A DNA stretch of 64,000 nucleotides from Paractinoplanes bogorensis (GTDB lineage Bacteria > Actinomycetota > Actinomycetes > Mycobacteriales > Micromonosporaceae): assembly GCF_018829635.1 (NCBI RefSeq), contig NZ_JAHKKG010000020.1, positions 1 through 64,000 on the forward strand, read 5' to 3'. The notes beneath the pieces are model-generated. The model was not told the DNA's origin and did not search any database. It was given only the letters and a program-made list of their open reading frames with translations. Within the stretch, counting starts at the first letter, position 1, and every line of letters starts with the position of its first letter. Both the position numbers and the translations under genes were made by a program. Of the stretch, positions 25,953 through 33,527 are shown piece after piece.

Positions 25953-26138
25953 GTGGCCCTCGATCCGCAGTTGTTGGACATTTTGGCCTGTCCGGACACG
26001 CATCACGCGCCGCTCACCTACGACGCCGACGCGCAGACCCTCACCTGCACCGAGTGCGGGCGCATCTTCGAGGTCCGCGACGACATCCCGGTGCTGCTGC
26101 TCGACGAGGCGCGCCCGGCGGCCGGGGGAGCAGCCTGA
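25953..26138 (+). CDS. Trm112-like zinc-ribbon protein
   Basis: 61 aa. Trm112/YcaR-type small zinc-finger protein; eukaryotic Trm112 is a methyltransferase partner, bacterial roles are largely unknown. DPQLLDILACPDTHHAPL gives a Cys and His pair where many homologs have CPxC; CTECGRIF gives the second Cys pair. The start GTG has AAAGGAG six bases upstream and fits the family N-terminus. Its stop overlaps the next start (TGATG), implying translational coupling with the SIS protein, a linkage also seen in mycobacterial genomes. Confidence 0.88.
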   Translation: MALDPQLLDILACPDTHHAPLTYDADAQTLTCTECGRIFEVRDDIPVLLLDEARPAAGGAA

Positions 26139-27370
26139 TGGCGGGCCCGCTGGAGGGTGGCGCGGCCGGCGTGCACGGTCACCGGCACGTCGACGAGTCG
26201 GCCCTCGACGACGAGAAGTCGATGCTGGCCAACGACCCGGGCGGCATGCTGCGGGCCACGGCGTCGGCCGGGGCCCAGGTGCGCGAGGCGGCCGCGCTGG
26301 CCGCCGAGACCGACCTGAGCATGATTTCGGACGAGGGCCGCCCGCGCGCGGTCGTCGTGGCCGGCATCGGCACGGCCGGCCTGACCGGCAGCATCCTGTC
26401 GACCGTGGCCGGCCCGCGCTGCCCGGTGCCGATCATCGGCCACCGCAGCCCCGGCCTGCCCGGCTGGGTCGGCGCGGCCGACGTGGTCATCGCCGTCTCG
26501 GCCTCCGGCCGCAGCCCCGAGGCCCTGGCCGCGGCCGAGGCGGCCGCCCGCCGGGGCGCTCGGCTGGTCGCCGTCGGCAACCCCGACTCCGAGCTCGAGG
26601 CCATGGCGGCGCGCGCTCGTGCCCCGTTCTTCCCGGTGCCCCGGCGGGCGCCCGCCCGAGCCAGCCTCTGGGGCCTGGCCGTGCCGGTGCTGCTCGCCGC
26701 CCGCGCGATCGGCCTGGTCAAGGTCAACGAGGCCGACCTGGCCGAGACCGCGACCCGGCTCGACGCCGACGCCGAGCGCTGCCGGCCCGGGGCCGACTCG
26801 TTCGTCAACCCGGCCAAGGCGCTCGCGCTCGGCCTGGCCGGCTCGATCCCGATCGTCTGGGGCTCGTCCCCGCTGGCCACGGTGGCCGCACGCCGGTTCG
26901 CCGACACGCTGGCGGCCAACGCCCGCTACCCGGTGATGGCGGGCGCGCTGGGCGAGGCCGGTCGCGGCCGGGTGGGCCTGCTCGACGGCGTGTTCGGCGG
27001 TCTCGCCGAGTCGTCGCGCGACATCTTCGCCGACCCGGACGCGGACGACGACGGCTCGGCCGCCACCCGGCTGCGGCTGGTGCTGTTCCGCGACGGCGGG
27101 CTCAACCCCGAGGAAGACGCGGACGAGCCGGTCGCCGTCGAGGAACGCCGGGCCGACGCCGTGCAGACCCTGGCCGAGCGCCGCGGGGTCCGCTGCGACG
27201 TGCTGACCGCCGAGGGCGGCTCCGCGCTGGAGCGGCTCGCCTCGCTGACCGCCGTGCCCGACTTCGCCTCGCTCTATCTCGCGCTCGCGCACGGGCTCGA
27301 CCCGATGGCCGTGCCCGCGATCAGCGAGATGAAGGAGCTTTCGAACCCGTTGCCCGAGGGAATGCAGTGA
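26138..27370 (+). CDS. SIS-domain protein, bifunctional phosphoglucose/phosphomannose isomerase-like
   Basis: 410 aa. The first SIS half shows VVVAGIGTAGLTGSIL, VIAVSASGRSPEALAA and VAVGNPDSELEAMAARA, and the C-terminal half GSIPIVWGSSPLATVAARRFADTLAANARYPVM. It is the Rv3256c-type protein found between manA and manB in actinobacteria. The phosphosugar-binding Ser-rich loop is present, but several residues of true isomerases are hard to place, so isomerase activity is likely rather than proven. ATG overlaps the upstream stop. Confidence 0.85.
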   Translation: MAGPLEGGAAGVHGHRHVDESALDDEKSMLANDPGGMLRATASAGAQVREAAALAAETDLSMISDEGRPRAVVVAGIGTAGLTGSILSTVAGPRCPVPIIGHRSPGLPGWVGAADVVIAVSASGRSPEALAAAEAAARRGARLVAVGNPDSELEAMAARARAPFFPVPRRAPARASLWGLAVPVLLAARAIGLVKVNEADLAETATRLDADAERCRPGADSFVNPAKALALGLAGSIPIVWGSSPLATVAARRFADTLAANARYPVMAGALGEAGRGRVGLLDGVFGGLAESSRDIFADPDADDDGSAATRLRLVLFRDGGLNPEEDADEPVAVEERRADAVQTLAERRGVRCDVLTAEGGSALERLASLTAVPDFASLYLALAHGLDPMAVPAISEMKELSNPLPEGMQ

Positions 27371-27406
27371 CCCGGTTTCATCCCGACGTCATTGCGGAGT
27401 GGATAA

Positions 27407-28339
27407 ATGAGTGCTGAAGGCGGCACCCGGGCGATCATCGCGGCGCTGGCCGCGAATCTCGGCATCGCGGTCACCAAGTTCATCGCCTGGTTGCTGACCA
27501 GCTCGTCGTCGATGCTGGCGGAGTCGATCCACTCGGTGGCCGACTCCGGCAACCAGTTGCTGCTGCTCATCGGCGGCAAGCGCTCGCGGCGCCAGGCCAC
27601 TCCCGAGCACCCGTTCGGATACGGCCGCGAGCGCTACGTCTACGCGTTCATCGTGTCGATCGTGCTGTTCACCCTGGGCGGCCTGTTCGCGCTGTACGAG
27701 GCCTGGCACAAGATTCAGGATCCGCACCCGATCGAGAGCTGGCAGTGGGTCCCGGTCGTCGTGCTGATCGTCGCGATCGGGCTCGAGGGCTATTCCTTCC
27801 GTACGGCGATCAAGGAGTCGAACCACACCCGGGGCAAGACGTCGTGGGTCGACTTCGTGCGCCGGGCCAAGGCGCCGGAGCTGCCGGTCGTCCTGCTGGA
27901 AGACTCGGGCGCACTCCTCGGCCTGGTGTTCGCGTTCTTCGGCGTGGTGCTCACCCTGATCACCGGGAACGGCGTGTGGGACGGCATCGGCACCGCGGCC
28001 ATCGGCCTGCTGCTGGTGGCCATCGCGGCCGTGCTGGCCATCGAGACCAAGAGCCTGCTGATCGGCGAGGGGGCGAACCCCGAGGCGGCCCGCAAGATCG
28101 AGCAGGCCGTGCTGGCCGGCGAGGGCATCGAGCGGATCATCCACATGAAGACGCTGCACCTCGGGCCGGAGGAACTGCTGGTCGCGGTCAAGATCGCGGT
28201 GCCCCGGACGGACCGGGCGGACGAGGTGGCCCGGCACATCGACGAGACCGAGAAGCGCATCCGGGACGCCGTCCCGATCGCCCGGGTGATCTACATCGAG
28301 CCCGATATCGACCGAGCGGTGGCACCCGTCGCCCCGTAA
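27407..28339 (+). CDS. Cation diffusion facilitator transporter, SLC30A9-like
   Basis: 310 aa. CDF proteins export divalent metals by proton antiport. About six membrane segments are seen; the TM2 metal site reads ESIHSVADSGNQ (His and Asp kept), whereas the TM5 site reads LLEDSGALLG, Glu-Asp in place of HxxxD, as in the SLC30A9/ZnT9-like branch. The C-terminal cytoplasmic domain HLGPEELLVAVKIAVP is present. ATG 27407 lies 36 bp after the SIS gene and 17 bp before manA, so it seems embedded in the mannose operon. Metal specificity is unknown; ManA is a zinc enzyme, which is suggestive only. Confidence 0.92.
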   Translation: MSAEGGTRAIIAALAANLGIAVTKFIAWLLTSSSSMLAESIHSVADSGNQLLLLIGGKRSRRQATPEHPFGYGRERYVYAFIVSIVLFTLGGLFALYEAWHKIQDPHPIESWQWVPVVVLIVAIGLEGYSFRTAIKESNHTRGKTSWVDFVRRAKAPELPVVLLEDSGALLGLVFAFFGVVLTLITGNGVWDGIGTAAIGLLLVAIAAVLAIETKSLLIGEGANPEAARKIEQAVLAGEGIERIIHMKTLHLGPEELLVAVKIAVPRTDRADEVARHIDETEKRIRDAVPIARVIYIEPDIDRAVAPVAP

Positions 28340-28355
28340 ATTGGACAATCTGCGC

Positions 28356-29510
28356 ATGAGTGTCTTTCCGCTGACCGGGAACGTCCGCCCGTACGCCTGG
28401 GGTTCCCGCACCGTCATCGCCGAGCTCCAGGGCCGGCCGTCGCCCACCGAGCAACCCGAGGCCGAACTCTGGCTGGGGGCCCATCCCGGTGATCCGGCCA
28501 CGGTCACCGGCCCGGACGGCCCGGTCAGCCTCGAGGCGCTCATCGCCGACGACCCCAAGGGTCAGCTCGGCGGCCCGGTGCTCGAATCGTTCGGCCCGCG
28601 GCTGCCGTTCCTGCTCAAGGTGCTGGCGGCCGAGACGCCGCTGTCGTTGCAGGCGCACCCCGACCCCGACTACGCCAAGCTGGCGTACGCCCGGCAGGAC
28701 GCCGATCCGAGCCTGCCCCGCAACTACACCGACCCCAACCACAAGCCCGAGATGCTGGTCGCGCTGACGCCGTTCGAGGCACTGTGCGGCTTCCGGGCGC
28801 CGGCCGACTCGGCCGACGCGATCGAGGCGTTCGGCCTGGCTTCGCTCGCCCCAGTGGTGGCCGCGCTGCGTGGGGGAGACCTCCGGACGGCCGTGCAGAC
28901 CCTGCTCACCTGGCCCGAAGACGACCGTGCGGGCCTGATCTCGGCCGTGGTCGAGGCCGGGAAGTCGGAACTCGCCTCGCACCTGGCGGCGCACTACCCG
29001 GGCGACCCCGGCGTGCTGGTGGCGCTGCTGCTCAACCATGTGCGGCTGGCCCCGGGCGAGGCGATCTGGATGCCGGCGGGCAACCTGCACGCCTACCTCA
29101 AGGGGGCCGGGGTCGAGCTGATGGCGGCCAGTGACAACGTGCTGCGGGGCGGCCTGACTCCCAAGCGGGTCGACGTCGGCGAGCTGCTCAACGTGCTGCG
29201 CTTCGAGGTGCTCGACGACCCGATCCTGCACAGCACCGAGGTCGGGCCGGGCGTGTCGACGTGGCAGGTGCCGGTGCCCGACTTCGAGCTGTTCCGGATC
29301 GAGCTCGACGGCACCCGGGCGCCGACCGAGGTGCCCGCGAGCGGCCCGCGGATCATTCTGGGCGTCCGGGGTGACACGTTCGTGGGCGAGGCGGTCGACG
29401 GCACTCCGGTCGAGCTGACGCCGGGCACGGCGGCCTACGCCCCGGCCGACGCCGGAGTGATCAAGGTGGCGGGTACGGGGCAGGTCTTCGTCGCCGCTGT
29501 TCCCGCCTAG
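28356..29510 (+). CDS. manA: Mannose-6-phosphate isomerase, class I
   Basis: 384 aa, type I PMI cupin enzyme, zinc dependent, linking fructose-6-phosphate and mannose-6-phosphate. Motifs: YAWGSRTVI at the N-terminus, PEAELWLGAHP, PLSLQAHPDPDYAKLAY (zinc ligands), NHKPEMLVALTPFEALCGF, and the signature GNLHAYLKGAGVELMAASDNVLRGGLTPK split across residues about 240-270. ATG 28356 is chosen over a TTG five codons upstream; GACAAT six bases before could be a weak -10 element. Last gene of the cluster. Confidence 0.96.
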   Translation: MSVFPLTGNVRPYAWGSRTVIAELQGRPSPTEQPEAELWLGAHPGDPATVTGPDGPVSLEALIADDPKGQLGGPVLESFGPRLPFLLKVLAAETPLSLQAHPDPDYAKLAYARQDADPSLPRNYTDPNHKPEMLVALTPFEALCGFRAPADSADAIEAFGLASLAPVVAALRGGDLRTAVQTLLTWPEDDRAGLISAVVEAGKSELASHLAAHYPGDPGVLVALLLNHVRLAPGEAIWMPAGNLHAYLKGAGVELMAASDNVLRGGLTPKRVDVGELLNVLRFEVLDDPILHSTEVGPGVSTWQVPVPDFELFRIELDGTRAPTEVPASGPRIILGVRGDTFVGEAVDGTPVELTPGTAAYAPADAGVIKVAGTGQVFVAAVPA

Positions 29511-29541
29511 GCGTTCACCCTCGGTGCTCTCAGAGCTTCGG

Positions 29542-29567
29542 GCAAATCGGGAAATTTCCCGATTTGC
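29542..29567. terminator. 26-bp perfect palindrome after manA
   Basis: The arm GCAAATCGGGAAA (29542-29554) is followed at once by its exact reverse complement (29555-29567). As RNA it gives a ten-pair stem with a six-base AAAUUU loop. It is 31 bp past the manA stop, so it may terminate manA; because it abuts a TTGACA at 29568 it may equally be an operator. Its A+T content is unusual for this DNA. Confidence 0.55.
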
Positions 29568-29596
29568 TTGACACGGCCTGTGCGGAGTGTGAATCT
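29568..29596 (+). promoter_or_regulatory. Candidate sigma-70-type promoter
   Basis: A consensus TTGACA (29568-29573), 17-base spacer, then GAATCT (29591-29596), which matches the TANNNT hexamer at all but the first fixed position. No protein gene follows for 300 bp. Confidence 0.45.
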
Positions 29597-29604
29597 ATAA
29601 ACAC

Positions 29605-29758
29605 GCAGCGTCATTGGTGATCGGGGGGTCCCACGGACGCGCGCGGTACCAAACCGGGGGGATGAACGGGGCGGCGGGCTCAGGCCTGTCGTCCCGTTCG
29701 CTATTGCCCTTTCGCTGATGCACGTGAAAGGGCCCCGTCCGCCCGCCGGACGAGGCCC
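29605..29758 (+). ncRNA. Candidate small RNA or attenuated leader
   Basis: The 388-bp interval 29511-29898 holds no convincing gene. A transcript from the promoter at 29568-29596 would end at the hairpin 29730-29758. Before it, CCCTTTC (29707-29713) can pair with GAAAGGG (29726-29732), sharing GGG with the terminator stem, so the two folds exclude each other as in an attenuator. An 18-codon frame (29662-29718, MNGAAGSGLSSRSLLPFR) ends inside the first hairpin and could be a leader peptide. No known RNA family is recognised. Confidence 0.3.
29730..29758 (+). terminator. Terminator-like hairpin in the manA-XRE gap
   Basis: GGGCCCCGTCCG (29730-29741) pairs with CGGACGAGGCCC (29747-29758) with one mismatch, five-base loop, no T tract. 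Confidence 0.55.
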
Positions 29759-29834
29759 TCCCACGAAGGATCGGTGGTGTTTGCCGCCACCGCCGTCCCG
29801 TCGTCCACTCCATTCATTCACGCCCCTGACCTGC

Positions 29835-29867
29835 GTGCAAGTGCACAGCGTGCGCTGCAAGTTGCAG
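29835..29867. promoter_or_regulatory. Paired operator-like sites upstream of the XRE gene
   Basis: GTGCAAGTGCAC (29835-29846) and CTGCAAGTTGCAG (29855-29867) share the core TGCAAGT-GCA and each is an inverted repeat. Core starts are 20 bp apart, two helical turns, just before the XRE promoter. This suits cooperative binding of a dimeric regulator, probably the XRE protein itself. Confidence 0.5.
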
Positions 29868-29886
29868 ACCGCAACCTCGGGGCCGT

Positions 29887-29892
29887 TATGGT
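29887..29892 (+). promoter_or_regulatory. -10 element of the XRE regulator gene
   Basis: TATGGT six bases before the GTG at 29899; TTGCAG (29862-29867) is a possible -35 inside the second operator-like site. Confidence 0.5.
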
Positions 29893-29898
29893 GTTCGC

Positions 29899-30759
29899 GT
29901 GGCTAGGGTGACATCGACGGCACGGCACGAGCTCGGCAACGAGCTGCGACGCCTGCGTGGCGAACGCCGGGCGGCCGACGTGGCCACCTCGCTGAGCTGG
30001 TCCGAGTCGAAGCTGAGTCGCATCGAGACGGCCCACACCGGCATCACCGAGCCCGATCTCGACCGTCTGCTGACCGCGTACGGCGTACGGGTGGAAGACC
30101 GCGACCGCCTGCGCGACCTGGCCCGTCGTGGCCGCACCCGGGCCTGGTGGACGCCCTATCGATCGTCGGTCCCCGACCCGTACGACGAATACGTCGCCCT
30201 CGAGGCCGAGGCCGTGCTGATCAGCGAGTGGGAGACGGCGGTCGTCCCCGGCCTGCTCCAGACCGACGAGTACGCCCGGGCCGTGATCGAGGTCGGTGCC
30301 GACGTCGGTGCCGCCGAGACGATCCAGCGCCGGCTCGCCCTGCGGATGGCCCGGCAGGCCGTCCTGACCCGGGAGCCGCCCCCCGAACTGCGGATCGTGC
30401 TCGACGAGGCCGTGCTGCACCGCGAGGTCGGCGGGCCCGAGGTGCTGCGCCGCCAGTTGGCGCGGCTGCTCGAGGCCAGCGAGCGCCCCGGCGTCGAGCT
30501 CCTGGTGCTCCCGTTCAGCGCGGGCGCGCACGCCGGCATGGCCGAGCCGTTCATGGTCCTGGAATTCGGAGTGGGCACGCGCGCCCCGATCGTGCACAGC
30601 GAAGGCCTTACCGGCGGTCTCTTCCGGGTGAAACCGACCGACGTCGACGTCTATCGGGATGCCCTCTCTGACCTGCGGGAACGCGCACTGTCGGCAGATC
30701 AGAGCCGAACGGCTATCGCTCAGAGGGAGGAAGCGCTCCGCTTCTTGGCCGCATCGTGA
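29899..30759 (+). CDS. XRE-family regulator with DUF5753 domain
   Basis: 286 aa. N-terminal helix-turn-helix (about 10-58: ELRRLRGERRAADVATSLSW, SESKLSRIETAHTGI) followed by DUF5753, with markers WWTPYRSSVPDPYDEYVALE, WETAVVPGLLQTDEYARAVI and LDEAVLHREVGG. Such proteins occur in many copies in filamentous actinobacteria, paired with a DUF397 gene, and regulate development and secondary metabolism in studied cases. GTG start by TATGGT spacing. The DUF397 gene follows by 42 bp. Two palindromes upstream suggest autoregulation. Confidence 0.94.
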   Translation: MARVTSTARHELGNELRRLRGERRAADVATSLSWSESKLSRIETAHTGITEPDLDRLLTAYGVRVEDRDRLRDLARRGRTRAWWTPYRSSVPDPYDEYVALEAEAVLISEWETAVVPGLLQTDEYARAVIEVGADVGAAETIQRRLALRMARQAVLTREPPPELRIVLDEAVLHREVGGPEVLRRQLARLLEASERPGVELLVLPFSAGAHAGMAEPFMVLEFGVGTRAPIVHSEGLTGGLFRVKPTDVDVYRDALSDLRERALSADQSRTAIAQREEALRFLAAS

Positions 30760-30801
30760 GCTGTGATGGATGAGCAATTCATCCTTGGAAGGGGACCCAC
30801 G

Positions 30802-31008
30802 ATGCAGGACGCCACTCTCACCTGGCGCAAGAGCACTCGAAGCGCGGCCGCCGGTCACTGCGTCGAAGTCGCGACCGTCCCGTCGAGCGTGTTCGTGCGC
30901 GACTCGAAGGACGCCACCGGTCCGATGCTCGCTTTCGGCGACGACAACTGGGCCGGCTTCATCGCCGGCGTACGGGCCGGGGAGTTCGACCGGCCCACCA
31001 CGCACTGA
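30802..31008 (+). CDS. DUF397 domain protein
   Basis: 68 aa, whole-length DUF397 protein: LTWRKSTRSAAAGHCVEVA, VFVRDSKDATGPMLAF and NWAGFIAGVRAGEFD are the three conserved blocks. DUF397 partners usually act with or against the adjacent XRE-DUF5753 regulator. ATG 30802 is chosen because AAGGGG lies seven bases upstream; an earlier in-frame ATG would add 13 non-conserved residues. Confidence 0.93.
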   Translation: MQDATLTWRKSTRSAAAGHCVEVATVPSSVFVRDSKDATGPMLAFGDDNWAGFIAGVRAGEFDRPTTH

Positions 31009-31013
31009 TTCGT

Positions 31014-31042
31014 ACGGGCGGTCCCGACTCGGGGCCGCCCGT
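31014..31042 (+). terminator. Terminator after the DUF397 gene
   Basis: ACGGGCGG (31014-31021) pairs with CCGCCCGT (31035-31042), with inner CCC/GGG pairs; TTTT follows at 31046. Confidence 0.75.
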
Positions 31043-31129
31043 CCGTTTTGCCCGGAGCGGGTCCCCGATTTACGCAAGATCGGCCCCGGGGTACGTGGTG
31101 CCCGGGAGGACAGTGCAATATTGGACCGC

Positions 31130-31819
31130 ATGAGAGCCCGGGTACTCGTCGTCGATGACGATCCAGCGCTGGCCGAGATGCTCGGCATCGTCCTGCGGAG
31201 CGAGGGCTTCCTGCCTTCGTTCGTCGCCGACGGCGAACGCGCGCTGGCCGCCTTCCGTGAGAGCCGGCCCGACATCGTGCTGCTCGACCTGATGTTGCCC
31301 GGCATGAGCGGGATCGACGTGGCGCGGGCGATCCGCACCGAGTCCGGCATCCCGATCGTGATGCTGACCGCCAAGAGCGACACCGTCGACGTGGTGCTCG
31401 GTCTCGAGTCCGGCGCCGACGACTACGTGGTCAAGCCGTTCAAGCCCAAAGAGCTGGTGGCGCGGATGCGCGCGCGGCTGCGCCGGGGCGAGGACGCCGC
31501 GCCCGAGATGCTCACCATCGGCCCGCCCGGCAACCAGATCACCATCGACGTCCCGGCCCACACGGTGTCCCGCGACGGCGAAGAGGTCAAGCTGACGCCG
31601 CTCGAGTTCGACCTGCTGGTGGCCCTGGCCCGCAAGCCGCGCCAGGTGTTCACCCGCGAGGTGCTGCTCGAGCAGGTCTGGGGCTACCGGCACGCGGCCG
31701 ACACCCGGCTGGTCAACGTGCACGTCCAGCGACTGCGGGCCAAGATCGAGCCGGACCCCGAGCGACCCGAGATCATCCTGACCGTCCGGGGGGTCGGCTA
31801 CAAGGCGGGCACCGGTTAG
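31130..31819 (+). CDS. mtrA: Response regulator MtrA
   Basis: 229 aa, OmpR/PhoB class. Receiver domain with acidic pocket Asp9-Asp11, phosphoacceptor Asp53 in VLLDLMLPG, and Lys in VVKPF; C-terminal winged helix with LTPLEFDLLVALARKPRQVF and VNVHVQRLRAKIEPDP. MtrA is a near-universal actinobacterial regulator of cell division, replication and wall hydrolases. ATG 31130 gives the family N-terminus MRARVLVVDDD. First gene of mtrA-mtrB-lpqB. Confidence 0.96.
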   Translation: MRARVLVVDDDPALAEMLGIVLRSEGFLPSFVADGERALAAFRESRPDIVLLDLMLPGMSGIDVARAIRTESGIPIVMLTAKSDTVDVVLGLESGADDYVVKPFKPKELVARMRARLRRGEDAAPEMLTIGPPGNQITIDVPAHTVSRDGEEVKLTPLEFDLLVALARKPRQVFTREVLLEQVWGYRHAADTRLVNVHVQRLRAKIEPDPERPEIILTVRGVGYKAGTG

Positions 31820-31847
31820 GAGCGCGAGCGGCTAACCTTGCCGCGTA

Positions 31848-33527
31848 ATGCGCGCTCCGGCCTGGCTCCCCCGTCCCGCACGCCGCGTCCTGAGGGTCGT
31901 GCGGCGATATTGGCGTGTCCTGGCTCGCCGGTTCGCGATCTGGTCGTCGCCGGTCCGCCGGGCCTGGCGGCGCTCGCTGCAGCTGCGGGTCGTCGCGCTC
32001 ACCCTGATCGCGTCCAGCCTGCTGGTCGGCGCGTTCGGCTGGTTCATCGCCGACCGCAGCGCCAAGATCCTGCTGAGCCGCGCGCAGGACGAGGTGCAGA
32101 TCTCGATGCGCAACAAGGTGTCGTACGCGGAACAGCAGCTCACCATCCACCCGCAGGCGCGCGATCCGCAGCTGCCGCGCACGTTCGCGCTGATCGTCAA
32201 CCAGCTCGCCGACGGTGACCCGTCCGATTCCGGCGGCTCGGTGGTCTCGATCCGGGCCGGGCTGTTCCCCGAGCTGCCGTCGATCACCTCGCCCAGCATC
32301 CCGACCGACGAGCTGATCACGCCCGAGCTGATCCGCGACGTCGCCGAGCAGGACAAGGTCGCCCGCCAGATCGTCACCGCCGACGTCAACGACCGCAGCA
32401 CGAAATACCTGGTCACCGGCTCTCCGGTGCCGACCAGCTTCGGCCACGTCGAGCTCTATTACATGGTGCCGCTGACCACCGAGAACAGCGCGGCCAACCA
32501 GATCCGCACCACGGTGCTGGCCACCGGCATCGCGCTGGTGATCATGCTCGGGGTCATCGCCGGCCTGGTCACCCGGCTGGTGGTGACGCCGGTCCGGGTG
32601 GCCGCCCGCACCGCCCAGCGGCTCTCGGCCGGCCTGCTCGACCAGCGCATGAAGGTCGACGGGGAGGACGACCTGGCCCTGCTCGCCGCGTCGTTCAACC
32701 AGATGGCGGCCAACCTGCAGCGCCAGATCGTCCGGCTCGAAGAGCTGTCCCGCCTGCAGCGCCGGTTCACCTCCGACGTCTCCCACGAGCTGCGCACCCC
32801 GCTGACCACGGTCCGGATGGCGGCCGACCTGATCTTCGCCGAGCGCGACGAGTTCGACCCGGCCGTGGCCCGCAGCGCCGAGCTGCTGCAGGCCGAGCTC
32901 GACCGGTTCGAGAGCCTGCTGACCGACCTGTTGGAGATCAGCCGGTTCGACGCCGGGTTCGCCGCCCTCGACGCCGAGCACACCGACCTGGTGCCGATCG
33001 TCGAACGGGTCGCCGACCGGCTGGCCGGCCTGGCCGATCGGGTGTCGGTGACGATCGAGCTGCGCGTGCCCGACGAGCCGGTGATCGCCGAGGTCGATCC
33101 GCGCCGGGTCGAGCGGGTGCTGCGCAATCTGGTCGGCAACGCGGTCGAGCACGGCGAGGCCAAGCCGGTGGTGGTCACACTGGCGGCCGACGACGCGGCG
33201 GTCGCGGTCACCGTGCGCGACCACGGCATCGGGCTCAAGCCGGGCGAGGAGAGGCTGGTCTTCAACCGGTTCTGGCGGGCCGATCCGTCGCGGGCCCGGC
33301 AGACCGGTGGCACCGGCCTGGGTTTGTCGATCAGTGCCGAGGATGCTCGGCTCCACGGCGGCTGGCTCGAGGCGTGGGGCGCGCCCGGCGAGGGCGCCCA
33401 GTTCCGGCTCACGCTGCCGGTGCGCTCGGGTGACCGGCTGCTGGCGGCGCCCCTGCCGCTGATTCCCCGTGACCGTGCGGCCGCGCTCCCGGCCGCGCCC
33501 GGCGAAGCGGCCGAGGTGGTCTCGTGA
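31848..33527 (+). CDS. mtrB: Sensor histidine kinase MtrB
   Basis: 559 aa membrane kinase. A basic N-terminal tail of 45 aa, TM1 (about 47-68), a periplasmic domain of about 140 aa, TM2 (about 221-245), HAMP, then HisKA with phosphoacceptor His313 in SDVSHELRTPL, and HATPase with N box LRNLVGNAVEHGE, DHGIGLKPGEE and GGTGLGLSIS. Phosphorylates MtrA. TAACCT nine bases before the ATG suggests a possible extra promoter, although it lies only 28 bp after mtrA. Confidence 0.96.
   Translation: MRAPAWLPRPARRVLRVVRRYWRVLARRFAIWSSPVRRAWRRSLQLRVVALTLIASSLLVGAFGWFIADRSAKILLSRAQDEVQISMRNKVSYAEQQLTIHPQARDPQLPRTFALIVNQLADGDPSDSGGSVVSIRAGLFPELPSITSPSIPTDELITPELIRDVAEQDKVARQIVTADVNDRSTKYLVTGSPVPTSFGHVELYYMVPLTTENSAANQIRTTVLATGIALVIMLGVIAGLVTRLVVTPVRVAARTAQRLSAGLLDQRMKVDGEDDLALLAASFNQMAANLQRQIVRLEELSRLQRRFTSDVSHELRTPLTTVRMAADLIFAERDEFDPAVARSAELLQAELDRFESLLTDLLEISRFDAGFAALDAEHTDLVPIVERVADRLAGLADRVSVTIELRVPDEPVIAEVDPRRVERVLRNLVGNAVEHGEAKPVVVTLAADDAAVAVTVRDHGIGLKPGEERLVFNRFWRADPSRARQTGGTGLGLSISAEDARLHGGWLEAWGAPGEGAQFRLTLPVRSGDRLLAAPLPLIPRDRAAALPAAPGEAAEVVS

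Noticed and set aside
29662..29718. Independent 18-codon gene in the manA-XRE gap
   Set aside because: Only a G run directly touching the ATG serves as ribosome binding site; mentioned only as a possible leader peptide.
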